Shown piece after piece: positions 52,161 to 60,823 of a stretch of 64,000 nucleotides of DNA (its first letter is position 1; each line of letters starts with the position of its first letter). A program made the position numbers and the translations under genes. Source of the stretch: an uncultured Centipeda sp. (GTDB lineage: Bacteria; Bacillota; Negativicutes; Selenomonadales; Selenomonadaceae); the NCBI GenBank assembly GCA_905372865.1, contig CAJPQT010000007.1:1-64000 (forward strand), read 5' to 3'. The notes beneath the pieces were generated by a model, which saw only the letters and a program-made list of their open reading frames with translations, had not been told where the DNA came from and searched no databases.

Positions 52161-53123
52161 TTAGAACAGCACCTTCGCGAGATGCAGATAGTCGGGATCG
52201 AGTACCTTCTTGTTGTTTACGGCATCGTAGAGATTGACCGAGACGACATGCCCCTTGCTGTACCCAAAGACAACGCCCGAGAGGCCCGAGATGAGTGCGA
52301 GCGCTGCCTGTTCTCCGAGCTGGCTGGCACGCACGCGGTCAATGACCGTCGGCGAGCCGCCGCGCTGGATGTGGCCGAGCACGGAGACGCGTGTCTCGAT
52401 GTCCGTGTGCTTGGCAATGTAGTCGCAGACCTCCTGCCCGCTCGCTGCCCCCTCGGCGACAACGATGAGGATGTAGCGTTTGCCGTGCTCGTAGGCACGC
52501 GAGAGATCCTGTGTGATCTCCGCGAGGTCAAACTTTTCCTCCGGCACAAGGATGTACTCTGCGCCGCCCGAGATGCCCGCAACGAGGGCAAGCCAACCGC
52601 TGCCGCGGCCCATAACCTCGAGTACGATGACACGGCGGTGGGCCGATGCCGTATCGCGCAGCTTGTTGATCGCGTCGATGATCGTATTCGCCGCCGTGTC
52701 GCAGCCGATGGTGTAGTCCATGCCCCAGACATCGTTGTCGATCGTGCCCGGCAGCCCCACAATGGGGAAGCCGTACTCCTCCGAGAGCAGCTGTGCACCG
52801 CGCAGGGAGCCGTCGCCGCCGATGACGCAGAGCCCCTCGATGCCGCGCTTGATGAGATTCTCATGCCCGAGGCGGCGGCCTTCGGGGGTCTGCCAACGCT
52901 TGCAGCGTGCTGTCCCGAGGAAGGTGCCGCCGCGCTGAATGATATCGCCCACATCTTTGGACTGGAGTTCACGCAGGTCCTCCTCGAGCAGTCCGTGATA
53001 GCCGTCGTTGATCCCCCATACCTTCACGCCCTCATAGAGTGCCGTGCGTGCAACCGCGCGTGCCGCCGCATTCATCCCCGGGCTGTCGCCCCCACTCGTC
53101 ATGATTGCAATACTCTTTAACAC
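52161..53123 (-). CDS. pfkA: ATP-dependent 6-phosphofructokinase
   Basis: 320 residues, the family's standard length. It phosphorylates fructose 6-phosphate in glycolysis. MTSGGDSPGMNAA binds ATP, GGDGS and PGTIDNDV hold catalytic residues, and MGRGSGW and GHIQRGG are further family motifs. The start is GTG 53123, with GGGAGGAAG before it; this gives the usual N-terminus. Confidence 0.96.
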   Translation of the reverse strand: MLKSIAIMTSGGDSPGMNAAARAVARTALYEGVKVWGINDGYHGLLEEDLRELQSKDVGDIIQRGGTFLGTARCKRWQTPEGRRLGHENLIKRGIEGLCVIGGDGSLRGAQLLSEEYGFPIVGLPGTIDNDVWGMDYTIGCDTAANTIIDAINKLRDTASAHRRVIVLEVMGRGSGWLALVAGISGGAEYILVPEEKFDLAEITQDLSRAYEHGKRYILIVVAEGAASGQEVCDYIAKHTDIETRVSVLGHIQRGGSPTVIDRVRASQLGEQAALALISGLSGVVFGYSKGHVVSVNLYDAVNNKKVLDPDYLHLAKVLF

Positions 53124-53193
53124 GACTCTTCCTCCCCTGCCCATTTGTAACATGCAGATCCATTCTCATACTCTCTCATCATAGCACAAATGA

Positions 53194-53223
53194 CAAAAAA
53201 AATCCCCTCTTTTTTGAGGGGAT
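53194..53223 (-). terminator. Terminator of dnaB
   Basis: ATCCCCTC (53202-53209) pairs with GAGGGGAT (53216-53223) around six T residues, followed on the minus strand by a T run. parS lies between it and dnaB. Confidence 0.8.
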
Positions 53224-53233
53224 CCGGCCAAAA

Positions 53234-53249
53234 TGTTTCACGTGAAACA
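53234..53249. other. parS: parS site 1 (intergenic)
   Basis: Exact 16-bp palindrome TGTTTCACGTGAAACA, identical to the B. subtilis parS consensus, 11 bases beyond the dnaB stop codon. Confidence 0.95.
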
Positions 53250-53259
53250 AATTCGTTGA

Positions 53260-54582
53260 CTATCCTTCTCGTGCGAGGTCGCGGAAGCGCGTGTACTCCT
53301 TCTGGAAGAACATCTTCACCGTGTCGGTTGCGCCGTTGCGATGCTTGGCGATGCTGAGCTCGGTAATGTTCGCATTCTCTGTATCCTGGTTGTAGTAGTC
53401 CTCGCGGTAGAGAAACATGACGATGTCCGCATCCTGCTCGATGGAGCCGGACTCGCGCAGGTCGGAGAGCATGGGGCGCTTGTCCGAGCGCCCCTCCGTC
53501 GCGCGTGAGAGCTGCGAGAGGACGACGATCGGCACGGAGAGCTCGCGTGCAAGCACCTTGAGCGAGCGCGTCATCTCTGCGACGGCAAGAGTTCGGTTCT
53601 CCGCACGCCCCGGTGCCTGGATGAGCTGAAGGTAGTCGATGGCGATGAGATCGAGCCCGTGCTCCGCCTTCAGTCGGCGTGCACGCGTACGGATATCAAG
53701 CACAGTCGTGCTGCTCGTATCATCGAAGTAGAGGTTGGTCTTCATCATGCGGTCAGCGACCTTTACGAGGCGGCTCCACTCCTCGTCGTCGAGCTCGCCG
53801 CGTGCAAGGCGTGTCGCATCAATCTGCCCCTCCGCGCAGAAGATGCGGTGCATTAGCTGCTCACGCGGCATCTCGAGGGAGAAGAACGCGACCGTACCGC
53901 CCTGCAGCGCAACGTGCGTCGCGAGGTTGAGGACGAACGCCGTCTTGCCCATCGCAGGGCGTGCGGCGACGATGATGAGATCGGATTTCTGGAGGCCGCG
54001 CGTCACGGAGTCAAGGGTTGCAAGGCCTGTGGAGAGTCCGGTGATGCCGCCCTTTGCCTTGGCGAGCTCACCCACACGATCCACGGCATCAAAGACCACG
54101 TCCTTGATCGGGACAAACGCGCCTGTCGTCTGCCCGCCCGCAATGGCGAGGATCTTGCGCTCCGCATCATCCAGCTGCTCGGCGATGTCCTCACTCGCCT
54201 CATATGCCGCCCCCGCAATCTCCGTGCTCGCATCGATGAGGGAGCGCAGGATGGCCTTCTCCTTGACAATCTTTGCATAGTGAGCGAGGTTCGCCGTGCT
54301 CGGCACGCTGTTCGTCAGATTTGCGAGGAATGTGATGCCGCCGACCTGCTCCAGGAGGCCGCTCTTCTTCAGCGACTCCGTCACCGTCACAATGTCGACC
54401 GGCTCGCCGCTCCGCACAAGCCCCTCCATTGCCTCGAACACAGCGCGGTGCGCCTGCCGATAGAACTCGTCGGCACGCAGCAGCTCAATCGCCTGCGTGA
54501 CCGCCGCAGGTTTCAGCATCATCGCACCGAGGACGGACAGCTCTGCCTCAATGCTTTGCGGTGGGATGCGTCCTTCCGTCAT
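53260..54582 (-). CDS. dnaB: Replicative DNA helicase DnaB
   Basis: 440 residues, the hexameric fork helicase. N-terminal helical domain (about 5-110), then a RecA-like motor with Walker A ARPAMGKT (207-214) and SQLSRATEGR near motif H4. The end SIAKHRNGATDTV...RF is normal. There is no intein. AAAGGAG lies six bases before ATG 54582. Confidence 0.96.
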   Translation of the reverse strand: MTEGRIPPQSIEAELSVLGAMMLKPAAVTQAIELLRADEFYRQAHRAVFEAMEGLVRSGEPVDIVTVTESLKKSGLLEQVGGITFLANLTNSVPSTANLAHYAKIVKEKAILRSLIDASTEIAGAAYEASEDIAEQLDDAERKILAIAGGQTTGAFVPIKDVVFDAVDRVGELAKAKGGITGLSTGLATLDSVTRGLQKSDLIIVAARPAMGKTAFVLNLATHVALQGGTVAFFSLEMPREQLMHRIFCAEGQIDATRLARGELDDEEWSRLVKVADRMMKTNLYFDDTSSTTVLDIRTRARRLKAEHGLDLIAIDYLQLIQAPGRAENRTLAVAEMTRSLKVLARELSVPIVVLSQLSRATEGRSDKRPMLSDLRESGSIEQDADIVMFLYREDYYNQDTENANITELSIAKHRNGATDTVKMFFQKEYTRFRDLAREG

Positions 54583-54696
54583 TGGATTCTCCTTTCAAGA
54601 TAGTTTTTTTCGTGTTTCCGCTCCCCTCAGTAGAGAGGGCGTCTTCTTGATGATTTATCATTCTGTATCTACGTGCGATACTATCCTCCCCGCAGT

Positions 54697-54830
54697 GAAC
54701 CCTAGTGAAGTAAACGGAGAAAGCGTGCGACCCGCCCCCTGCGGATTTTATTCGTTCAAGCGAAGCGCGTTTGGAATCCGCAGGTATTTAGGCGGACGAG
54801 CACGCGACCGTTTACGCAACTAAGTGTTCG
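54697..54830 (+). repeat. Intergenic palindromic element, copy 6
   Basis: Helices GTAAACGG/CCGTTTAC, GCGTGC/GCACGC, CCGCC/GGCGG and CTGCGGATT/AATCCGCAG. The outer arms differ fully from other copies yet stay paired. It lies between the Lon-family gene and dnaB; the gap 54583-54857 holds nothing else. Confidence 0.86.
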
Positions 54831-54857
54831 CAAGGGGAGGATAACGCCTAACGCATA

Positions 54858-56975
54858 TTACACTTCTTCACTTTTCTTCTTCCACGTATCATCTGCGAAG
54901 AGAACCGCAAATGCCTCCTCCGCTTTCTTCAGTCGATGAATCGTGAGCCCCAGATGCTCCTCGGGGATATCCTTCTTGTTCTCCCACGGGATGATGAGGG
55001 TGGAGATCCCCGCCTGTCGCGCACCATAGGCCTTCTCAAAGACACCGCCGACGGGTTTGATCTCCCCCTGGAGCGAGATCTCGCCCGTCACAGCCACATC
55101 CTGACGGATCGCCGCCCCCGTCACTGCACTCACGATTGCCGCAAGGATGGCCGTGCCGGCGCTCGGTCCGTCGATGTTGCCGCCGCCGATCACATTGACG
55201 TGGATGTCATAGTCATGGAGGTCGCGTCCTGTCAGCTGGCGCATAACAGCTGCCGCATTAAAGACCGAGTCTTTCGCCATGCTGCCCGCCGTCTCATTGA
55301 ACCGCACCGTCCCCTTCCCCTTCTCTGCCGGAGGGAAGGCTACCGCCTCAATCTCGATGATGGAGCCGAGGAAGCCCGCGACACCGAGCCCGAACACTCT
55401 TCCGACGGCAGGGGTATCCGATGCCTTCTTTCGTCCGAATCGGTAGAGGCGGCTAACCTGTGCGACCTCATAGATGTCGTCCTTGGTCACGAGCAGGGGC
55501 GGCGCTGTTGTTTCACGTGAAACATTGCTCGGTTTCTCCGACGTTTCCTCTGCGGAGGCTCCCACCGTTTCACGTGAAACATTTTCTGCAGAGGAAGCGG
55601 GGCTTTCCTGCGGTTCATCATGAGGACATTCTCTCTGTCGGATTGTTTCACGTGAAACAATCCGCTCAACCTCTGCGTCCTCAAGTCGATTTAACGCGAG
55701 ACTGTAGGCATCGGCGAGAATATTGATCGCCTTGCGCCCCTCAATTGTGTACGTGCTGATGAGCTGTGCTGCGCCCTCCGCAAGCTGGACGTTGAGACGA
55801 CGCGCCGCGTTCTCCACAATCGTGAGGATATGCGCGGGCGTCAGCGGCTCGAAATAGATCTCCGCACAGCGTGAGCGGAGCGCGGGGTTGATGTGGTCCG
55901 CATCACGCGTCGTCGCTCCGATGAGCACGAAGTCTGCAGGAGCGCCCCCCTCGAAGAGTTTGCGGATGTAGGGCGGAACACGCTTGTCATCGGGATCGTA
56001 GTACGCCGACTCGAAATACGCACGCTTATCCTCGAGCACCTTGAGCAGCTTGTTCTGCAGCATCTCATCCATCTCGCCGATCTCGTCGATAAAGAGGATG
56101 CCGCCATGCGCGTCCGTCACCAGCCCCGGCTTCGGCTCGGGCACGCCGCTGTCCGCGAGGCTCTTCTGTGCGCCCTGATAGATCGGGTCGTGCACCGAGC
56201 CGAGCAGCGGATTTGTCATGTCGCGCGGATCCCAGCGCAGGGTCGTCCCATCCGTCTCTACAAAGGGTGCATCCTCTGCGAACGGCGATACAGCGCGTTT
56301 TTTTGCCGCCTCGAGCACAAGGCGCGCCGCCGTGGTCTTGCCTACGCCCGGCGGCCCGTAGAGGAGGAGGTGCTGTGGATAGGGCGAGGACAGCTTTGCC
56401 ATGAGTGAGCGCACGGCCCGCTCCTGCCCGATGATTTCATCGAAGCTGCGCGGCCGCAGGAGTTCCATGACCGACTGCGTGAGATGGACGCGCTCAAGCG
56501 CCTCAAGATCCTCACGCTTCTTCTTATCATGCGGCGACTCTGCTCCGGGGCTCTCCTCCGAGATCACCTGACGGCGGATATCGTCCACGTACTCCTCGTG
56601 ATCCTTTTCAAGTTTTTCGTTCACCTTGCGCTCGATCCGATCCTCAAGATCACGCCGCGCAAGAATCCCCGCGAGCTGTTCCGTCATCCGATTCAGGATC
56701 TCGGGGATCTCGGCATCGGACGGCGGCGGAGAGAGCAGTGGATCCTCCTCGAGGATACGCATGAGGGCAAGCACGCGCTCACGGCGGTTGTCCGAGCGCA
56801 TGAGCGTCATCGCGTTCATCTTGCCCGCCTGTATGACAAGCCGTTCCGTCCCCATCGTATCCGCGAGCATGCGAAAGATCGTGGCAATCTCTGCATCCAC
56901 GCGCGCCTCTGGTGCGAGCGCGGGCGGCTTTTCCGCCTTCCCGTCGCCGCCGAATAAATCCTTAAAAAATGACAT
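54858..56975 (-). CDS. Lon-family ATP-dependent protease with parS-bearing insertion
   Basis: 705 residues. A helical N-terminus (about 25-135), AAA+ domain with Walker A YGPPGVGKTT (206-215) and Walker B ILFIDEIGEMD, and a Lon-type protease domain with Ser605 in GPSAGTA and Lys648 (43 apart, as in Lon). It lacks the large Lon N-domain, so it is LonB/LonC-like. Between AAA+ and protease (about 437-490) is a low-complexity insertion with three VSRET repeats; each is the translation of a parS palindrome. AT-rich DNA precedes the start. Confidence 0.9.
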   Translation of the reverse strand: MSFFKDLFGGDGKAEKPPALAPEARVDAEIATIFRMLADTMGTERLVIQAGKMNAMTLMRSDNRRERVLALMRILEEDPLLSPPPSDAEIPEILNRMTEQLAGILARRDLEDRIERKVNEKLEKDHEEYVDDIRRQVISEESPGAESPHDKKKREDLEALERVHLTQSVMELLRPRSFDEIIGQERAVRSLMAKLSSPYPQHLLLYGPPGVGKTTAARLVLEAAKKRAVSPFAEDAPFVETDGTTLRWDPRDMTNPLLGSVHDPIYQGAQKSLADSGVPEPKPGLVTDAHGGILFIDEIGEMDEMLQNKLLKVLEDKRAYFESAYYDPDDKRVPPYIRKLFEGGAPADFVLIGATTRDADHINPALRSRCAEIYFEPLTPAHILTIVENAARRLNVQLAEGAAQLISTYTIEGRKAINILADAYSLALNRLEDAEVERIVSRETIRQRECPHDEPQESPASSAENVSRETVGASAEETSEKPSNVSRETTAPPLLVTKDDIYEVAQVSRLYRFGRKKASDTPAVGRVFGLGVAGFLGSIIEIEAVAFPPAEKGKGTVRFNETAGSMAKDSVFNAAAVMRQLTGRDLHDYDIHVNVIGGGNIDGPSAGTAILAAIVSAVTGAAIRQDVAVTGEISLQGEIKPVGGVFEKAYGARQAGISTLIIPWENKKDIPEEHLGLTIHRLKKAEEAFAVLFADDTWKKKSEEV
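55509..55524. other. parS: parS site 2 (inside the Lon-family gene)
   Basis: Exact TGTTTCACGTGAAACA, read as VSRET in the coding frame near residue 485. Confidence 0.93.
55566..55581. other. parS: parS site 3 (inside the Lon-family gene, one mismatch)
   Basis: CGTTTCACGTGAAACA differs from the consensus only in its first base. It is read as VSRET near residue 466. Confidence 0.85.
55644..55659. other. parS: parS site 4 (inside the Lon-family gene)
   Basis: Exact TGTTTCACGTGAAACA, read as VSRET near residue 440. Confidence 0.93.
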
Positions 56976-56992
56976 AAAATATTTCCTTTGGA

Positions 56993-57023
56993 GAGAAAAG
57001 CTGATGAAGCGTCCTTCATCAGC
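56993..57023 (-). terminator. Terminator of the yybS-gdpP-rplI unit
   Basis: GCTGATGAAG (57000-57009) pairs perfectly with CTTCATCAGC (57014-57023) around a 4-base loop. The minus strand continues TTTTCTC. Confidence 0.8.
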
Positions 57024-57095
57024 CTGTATTTATAGTGTTTGATAGTTCTTTGCAAAATACTGCAAATATGATGTATAGGTGGAAGAGATGCCCTG

Positions 57096-57229
57096 AGCAA
57101 ACCCTAGTGAAGCAAGCGAGAAAAGTACACGTTCTGCCCCCTGCGGATTTTAACCGTTCAAGCGAAGCGCGTTTGGAATCCGCAGGTATTTAGGCAGATA
57201 AGTGTACGTTCGCTTGCGTAACGAGGTGT
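57096..57229 (+). repeat. Intergenic palindromic element, copy 7
   Basis: The most regular copy: GCAAAC/GTTTGC at the ends, then CAAGCGA/TCGCTTG, GTACAC/GTGTAC, TCTGCC/GGCAGA and CTGCGGATT/AATCCGCAG. It lies between rplI and the Lon-family gene, within the 3' transcript of rplI. Confidence 0.88.
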
Positions 57230-57254
57230 TTGCGAAGGGCACTCGACACCGTCC

Positions 57255-57698
57255 CTATTCCTTCTTCACATGAATCTTGATCGTCGTCGCGATGTTCGGA
57301 TGCACCTTGACGACTGCCTCGTAGAGGCCCTCGCCAACCACCTCGCCGCGAATCGTGATCTTGCGGCGATCCACGTCGATGTTCCGCTTCTTCAGCGCCT
57401 CCGCGACATCCTTGCCCGTCACCGCGCCGAACAGCCGCCCGTTCTCGCCGATATGCACAGGGATCTCCACCTCGACCTTCTCGAGCTGGGCTGCCATCAG
57501 CTTCGCCTCATCGACCGCCATTGCATCCTTGCGGGCCTTCGCCCCCGCCTGTGCTTTCGCGACATTCACATTTTCGCTGCTTGCCGGCAGCGCCAGCTTC
57601 TTCGGCAGAAGGAAGTTGCGTCCGTAGCCATCCGCGACCTCCACGATCTCGCCCTTTTTCCCGATGTTCTTAACGTCCGCCTGCAGTATCACTTTCAC
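57255..57698 (-). CDS. rplI: 50S ribosomal protein L9
   Basis: 147 residues. The N-terminal domain starts MKVILQADVKNIGKKGE and continues VADGYGRNFLLPKKLA, followed by a connecting helix and C-terminal RNA-binding domain. The start is GTG 57698, ten bases after AGGAG; a GTG three codons earlier is too near that site and spoils the family N-terminus. It overlaps the end of gdpP by 29 bases. Confidence 0.96.
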   Translation of the reverse strand: MKVILQADVKNIGKKGEIVEVADGYGRNFLLPKKLALPASSENVNVAKAQAGAKARKDAMAVDEAKLMAAQLEKVEVEIPVHIGENGRLFGAVTGKDVAEALKKRNIDVDRRKITIRGEVVGEGLYEAVVKVHPNIATTIKIHVKKE

Positions 57699-59682
57699 TA
57701 TGGTCACTCTCCTCTATATATGCCCGAGCACGCTCGACGACATTGCCGCGCACGACACTGAGCGGTACATCCTTTACCTGTGCTCCCGCCACATTCGCGT
57801 GCCCGCCGCCGCCGAACGCCTCCATAATCACCTGGACATTCATCTCACCCGTTGAGCGCGCGCTGATGCCCACAACATCGCCCGTCATCTGGAACACATA
57901 GATGCTCATGCGCACCCCGTCCACGCGCAGCATCCCATCCGCCGCCTGTGCCGCAATGATCTGCCCGTTCGGCAGACGCTCAGGGATGCTGCCGACGATC
58001 AGCCCGCCGGGGAAATACTCCGCGTTTGCCTTTGCACGGGCAAGCGCCACCGTTGTCTCGTAGTCGCTCTGGAACAGCGCCCGCACGAGCACGGGATCCG
58101 CCCCTGCGCGGCGGAGATACGCCGCCGCATCGAACGTGCGGACACCCGCACCGACGTTGAAATTCTTCGTATCCACAACCACGCCCGAGTACAGCGCCGT
58201 CGCGTCGAGGCGCGTCGGGCGTATGTTGTCGCCAAAGTACATGAGCAGCTCCGTCACCAGCTCGCTCGCCGAACTCGATGCCGTCTCGATGTAGACAAGC
58301 AGCGGATTCTTGACGAAATTCTCACTGCGGCGGTGATGGTCGATCACAACGATCTTTGGAACACGCTCCAAGAGCGTCGGATCGGCGAGGATGTGCGGAA
58401 TGTGCGCATCCACCACCACGAGCAGGGCCGAGAGCGAAGCGACGCCCGCAATATCGCCGGGACGGACGAAGAGGCCGTCATACGCCTCATCCTTACGCAC
58501 CATGTCAAGGATGCGGTCAATGCCCTCGTTCATATCGCTGAGGACAATGTGGACAGGCTTTCCGATGGCACGCGCCATGCATGCAACGCCCATCGCCGCA
58601 CCGAAACAGTCATAGTCCTCATTGTGGTGCCCCATGACGTAGATCTCATCCGCGTTCTCCATAATGTCGCGCAGCGCGTGTGCCACAACGCGTGCCTTCA
58701 CACGCGTGTGCTTCTCCACCGCCTTCGCCTTGCCGCCGAAGAACTGCGTCTTGCCGCCAATGTCGAGTGCAACCTGGTCGCCGCCGCGTCCAAGCGCGAG
58801 GTCGAGTTTTGCCTCGGCCTCCTCACCGAGCTCCCGCAGCGTCTGGTCTGCCGCGAGGGAAAGCCCGATGGAGAGGGTGACCGGCAGCCCCTTCGAGTTC
58901 ACAATCTTACGCACCTGATCGAGAATGTCGAACTTCTCCGCGATCGCATGGTCAAGCGCCGCGTGGTCGAGCAGTGCGACAAACTCGCCGTCGGAGATGC
59001 TGCGCATAAAGCCGCCGAGACCGTTCATCCACGCATCCAGACGCTCGCGCACAGCGAGCAGCAGCATCGACTTCTCCGCCTCCGACTGCCCCTGCATGAT
59101 CTCATCATAGTTATCGAGCTGAATGTAGAGGAGTGCCGTCCGGCTCGCACGGAACCGCTGCTGCAGATCGGCAAGCTCCGTCTCGTCCTCAACGTAGAAC
59201 GCCATCAGGGGGTCCATCTGCGGCGATGTCGGTACACTGCGGTGGTAGACATGATAGGTACGCCCCTCATGTGCGAAGCGGTATTCGCCCTCCGTCCCCC
59301 AGATCTCCGCGATTCTGAAATCCTGCCAGAAATCCGCGACCAACGTCCCCTGCTCCGGCTTCACACCGCCGAGATACTCCGCGACCTGACGGTTGCACCA
59401 TTCGAGATGCCCTTCCTTCTCCACAACGAGGATCGCCTGCGGGAGACAATCTACCGCGTAGTTCATCACGTTGTTGACATTGCGGATGATGCCCATACAG
59501 TAGCGCTCAAATCGTCGTTCTCTGTCACGACAACGCTCCCACGCAAACGCGACAAGGAGCGCCCAGACAAGAAGCGCCGCTGCCCCGACGTAGGAATTAT
59601 AGCAGAACGTCACAAGCGCAAGCGCGAGCATGACGATCAGATGGATCGTGAGATCGATCCACGCGGATAAATTCCGCGGCAT
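57670..59682 (-). CDS. gdpP: Cyclic-di-AMP phosphodiesterase GdpP
   Basis: 670 residues. Two N-terminal membrane helices (about 8-50), a PAS-like domain (about 75-165), a degenerate GGDEF domain (about 170-300) and a C-terminal DHH/DHHA1 phosphodiesterase. GHHNEDYDCFGAAMG and VIDHHRRSE hold manganese ligands. It would degrade c-di-AMP, which controls turgor and wall stress. The order yybS-gdpP-rplI is conserved in Firmicutes. Start ATG 59682 has GAAGGTG upstream. Confidence 0.93.
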   Translation of the reverse strand: MPRNLSAWIDLTIHLIVMLALALVTFCYNSYVGAAALLVWALLVAFAWERCRDRERRFERYCMGIIRNVNNVMNYAVDCLPQAILVVEKEGHLEWCNRQVAEYLGGVKPEQGTLVADFWQDFRIAEIWGTEGEYRFAHEGRTYHVYHRSVPTSPQMDPLMAFYVEDETELADLQQRFRASRTALLYIQLDNYDEIMQGQSEAEKSMLLLAVRERLDAWMNGLGGFMRSISDGEFVALLDHAALDHAIAEKFDILDQVRKIVNSKGLPVTLSIGLSLAADQTLRELGEEAEAKLDLALGRGGDQVALDIGGKTQFFGGKAKAVEKHTRVKARVVAHALRDIMENADEIYVMGHHNEDYDCFGAAMGVACMARAIGKPVHIVLSDMNEGIDRILDMVRKDEAYDGLFVRPGDIAGVASLSALLVVVDAHIPHILADPTLLERVPKIVVIDHHRRSENFVKNPLLVYIETASSSASELVTELLMYFGDNIRPTRLDATALYSGVVVDTKNFNVGAGVRTFDAAAYLRRAGADPVLVRALFQSDYETTVALARAKANAEYFPGGLIVGSIPERLPNGQIIAAQAADGMLRVDGVRMSIYVFQMTGDVVGISARSTGEMNVQVIMEAFGGGGHANVAGAQVKDVPLSVVRGNVVERARAYIEESDHSESDTAGGR

Positions 59683-59726
59683 AGTATCACCTTCTTTATA
59701 TGGATAATGTATATGCAAAGTATAGC

Positions 59727-60683
59727 TTATTTACGTTCATAAAATCTCTTTCGATAGTCAAACGCGATATCGAACAGCCCCGTCCACGAGACGATCTGCG
59801 TCATAAAGCCATTCAGCACAATGAACATATAGATCAGTATCCGTACGAACGACGAGACACGAAAGTGCTTCATGAGGTACTGCAGGAGCGAAAGCCCCTG
59901 CACCAGTCCTGCGATAAACGCGATCAGATACCCATTCAGCGCCGCCTGGTAGAGCCACGCAATATCGCGCGTCGTTCCCCAGTAAAGGCCGATCAGGGAG
60001 AATCCAAAGAGATAGGAGAAGAAGATCGGCAGACGCCACTCCGTAAACGCGGGCAGCCCCGCCGCCGGGATCCCAAGGCGCTGAAGCACCTTGCGCAGAA
60101 GGACGAAGCACGCCGTCACCTCGATCACGGAGCTCCCGAGAAAGAGGGCGGGCAGCATGAGTACGAAGAGCTCCAACACCTGTGTCGACGCCGCGCGGGT
60201 CTCCTCCAGCTGCGCCTCGCTCATGCCCAGCGAACGGTACATCGCGAGCGTCTCATCCATCGTTTCATTTGCCATGGAGATGTCCATCGCAAACGGATTC
60301 AGCCCGAAGAGGAGCAGCGTCATCCCGGCAGCTGCCGCCTTTCCGGCGAGAGAGGCAAGCGCACCGCCCACCAGTGCGCGTACGGTGTCTGTTCTGCGGC
60401 GAAAGAGCACGCCGAGCACGAGACCCGTCGGTGCAAACGAGAGGACAAAGAACGCCCCCGTCATGGGCGTTGCAAAGAGTATCGTCAGGAGGAGGGATGC
60501 GGCCGCAGCCAGCACGCCCCAGCGCAGTCCCTCACGCACCGTCACAAGCGCGATAAAGACCGGCCACAGCATCCCCATCATCATCGTCAGCATGGGCAGA
60601 TAGATCGCCGCAAGCGCGTAGACCACAGCGGCAGCCGTCATTACCCCCGCCGTCGCGGCAGGGCGAGCACCTTGCTCACTCAT
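59727..60683 (-). CDS. yybS: YybS-like DUF2232 membrane protein
   Basis: 318 residues with about eight membrane helices, matching the DUF2232 family by length, helix pattern and position upstream of gdpP and rplI. Function is unknown; an S-component-like transport role has been suggested for the family. The start is ATG 60683, six bases after AAAGGA; an in-frame ATG 30 bases upstream lacks a site. Confidence 0.85.
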   Translation of the reverse strand: MSEQGARPAATAGVMTAAAVVYALAAIYLPMLTMMMGMLWPVFIALVTVREGLRWGVLAAAASLLLTILFATPMTGAFFVLSFAPTGLVLGVLFRRRTDTVRALVGGALASLAGKAAAAGMTLLLFGLNPFAMDISMANETMDETLAMYRSLGMSEAQLEETRAASTQVLELFVLMLPALFLGSSVIEVTACFVLLRKVLQRLGIPAAGLPAFTEWRLPIFFSYLFGFSLIGLYWGTTRDIAWLYQAALNGYLIAFIAGLVQGLSLLQYLMKHFRVSSFVRILIYMFIVLNGFMTQIVSWTGLFDIAFDYRKRFYERK

Positions 60684-60739
60684 TCCATATCCTTTCAGCG
60701 AGTTTATTCGCATTCCCTTCCTTATATAAATACTTCCCT

Positions 60740-60768
60740 ATTATAACAGATTTTAGGCACGCTGTCAC
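60740..60768 (-). promoter_or_regulatory. Promoter of the yybS-gdpP-rplI unit
   Basis: GTGACA (60768-60763), a 17-base spacer and a perfect TATAAT with extended TG (60745-60740). The -35 box lies inside the inverted repeat 60748-60819. Confidence 0.65.
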
Positions 60769-60819
60769 GGAGTCGAAACGTGTGCGCATGGCATTCTCAG
60801 CGACTCATGCCTAAAATCT
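60748..60819. repeat. Inverted repeat between the MutS-like gene and yybS
   Basis: AGATTTTAGGCA (60748-60759) is perfectly complementary to TGCCTAAAATCT (60808-60819). Further partial pairing (GAGTCG/CGACTC) occurs inside. It may terminate the MutS-like gene, which ends at 60824, while carrying the next promoter. Confidence 0.7.
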
Positions 60820-60823
60820 AACC

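Noticed and set aside
27334..57254. Intergenic palindromes as simple terminators
   Set aside because: They lack T runs, share a conserved loop and ends, occur in both orientations, and in some gaps a separate true terminator is present.
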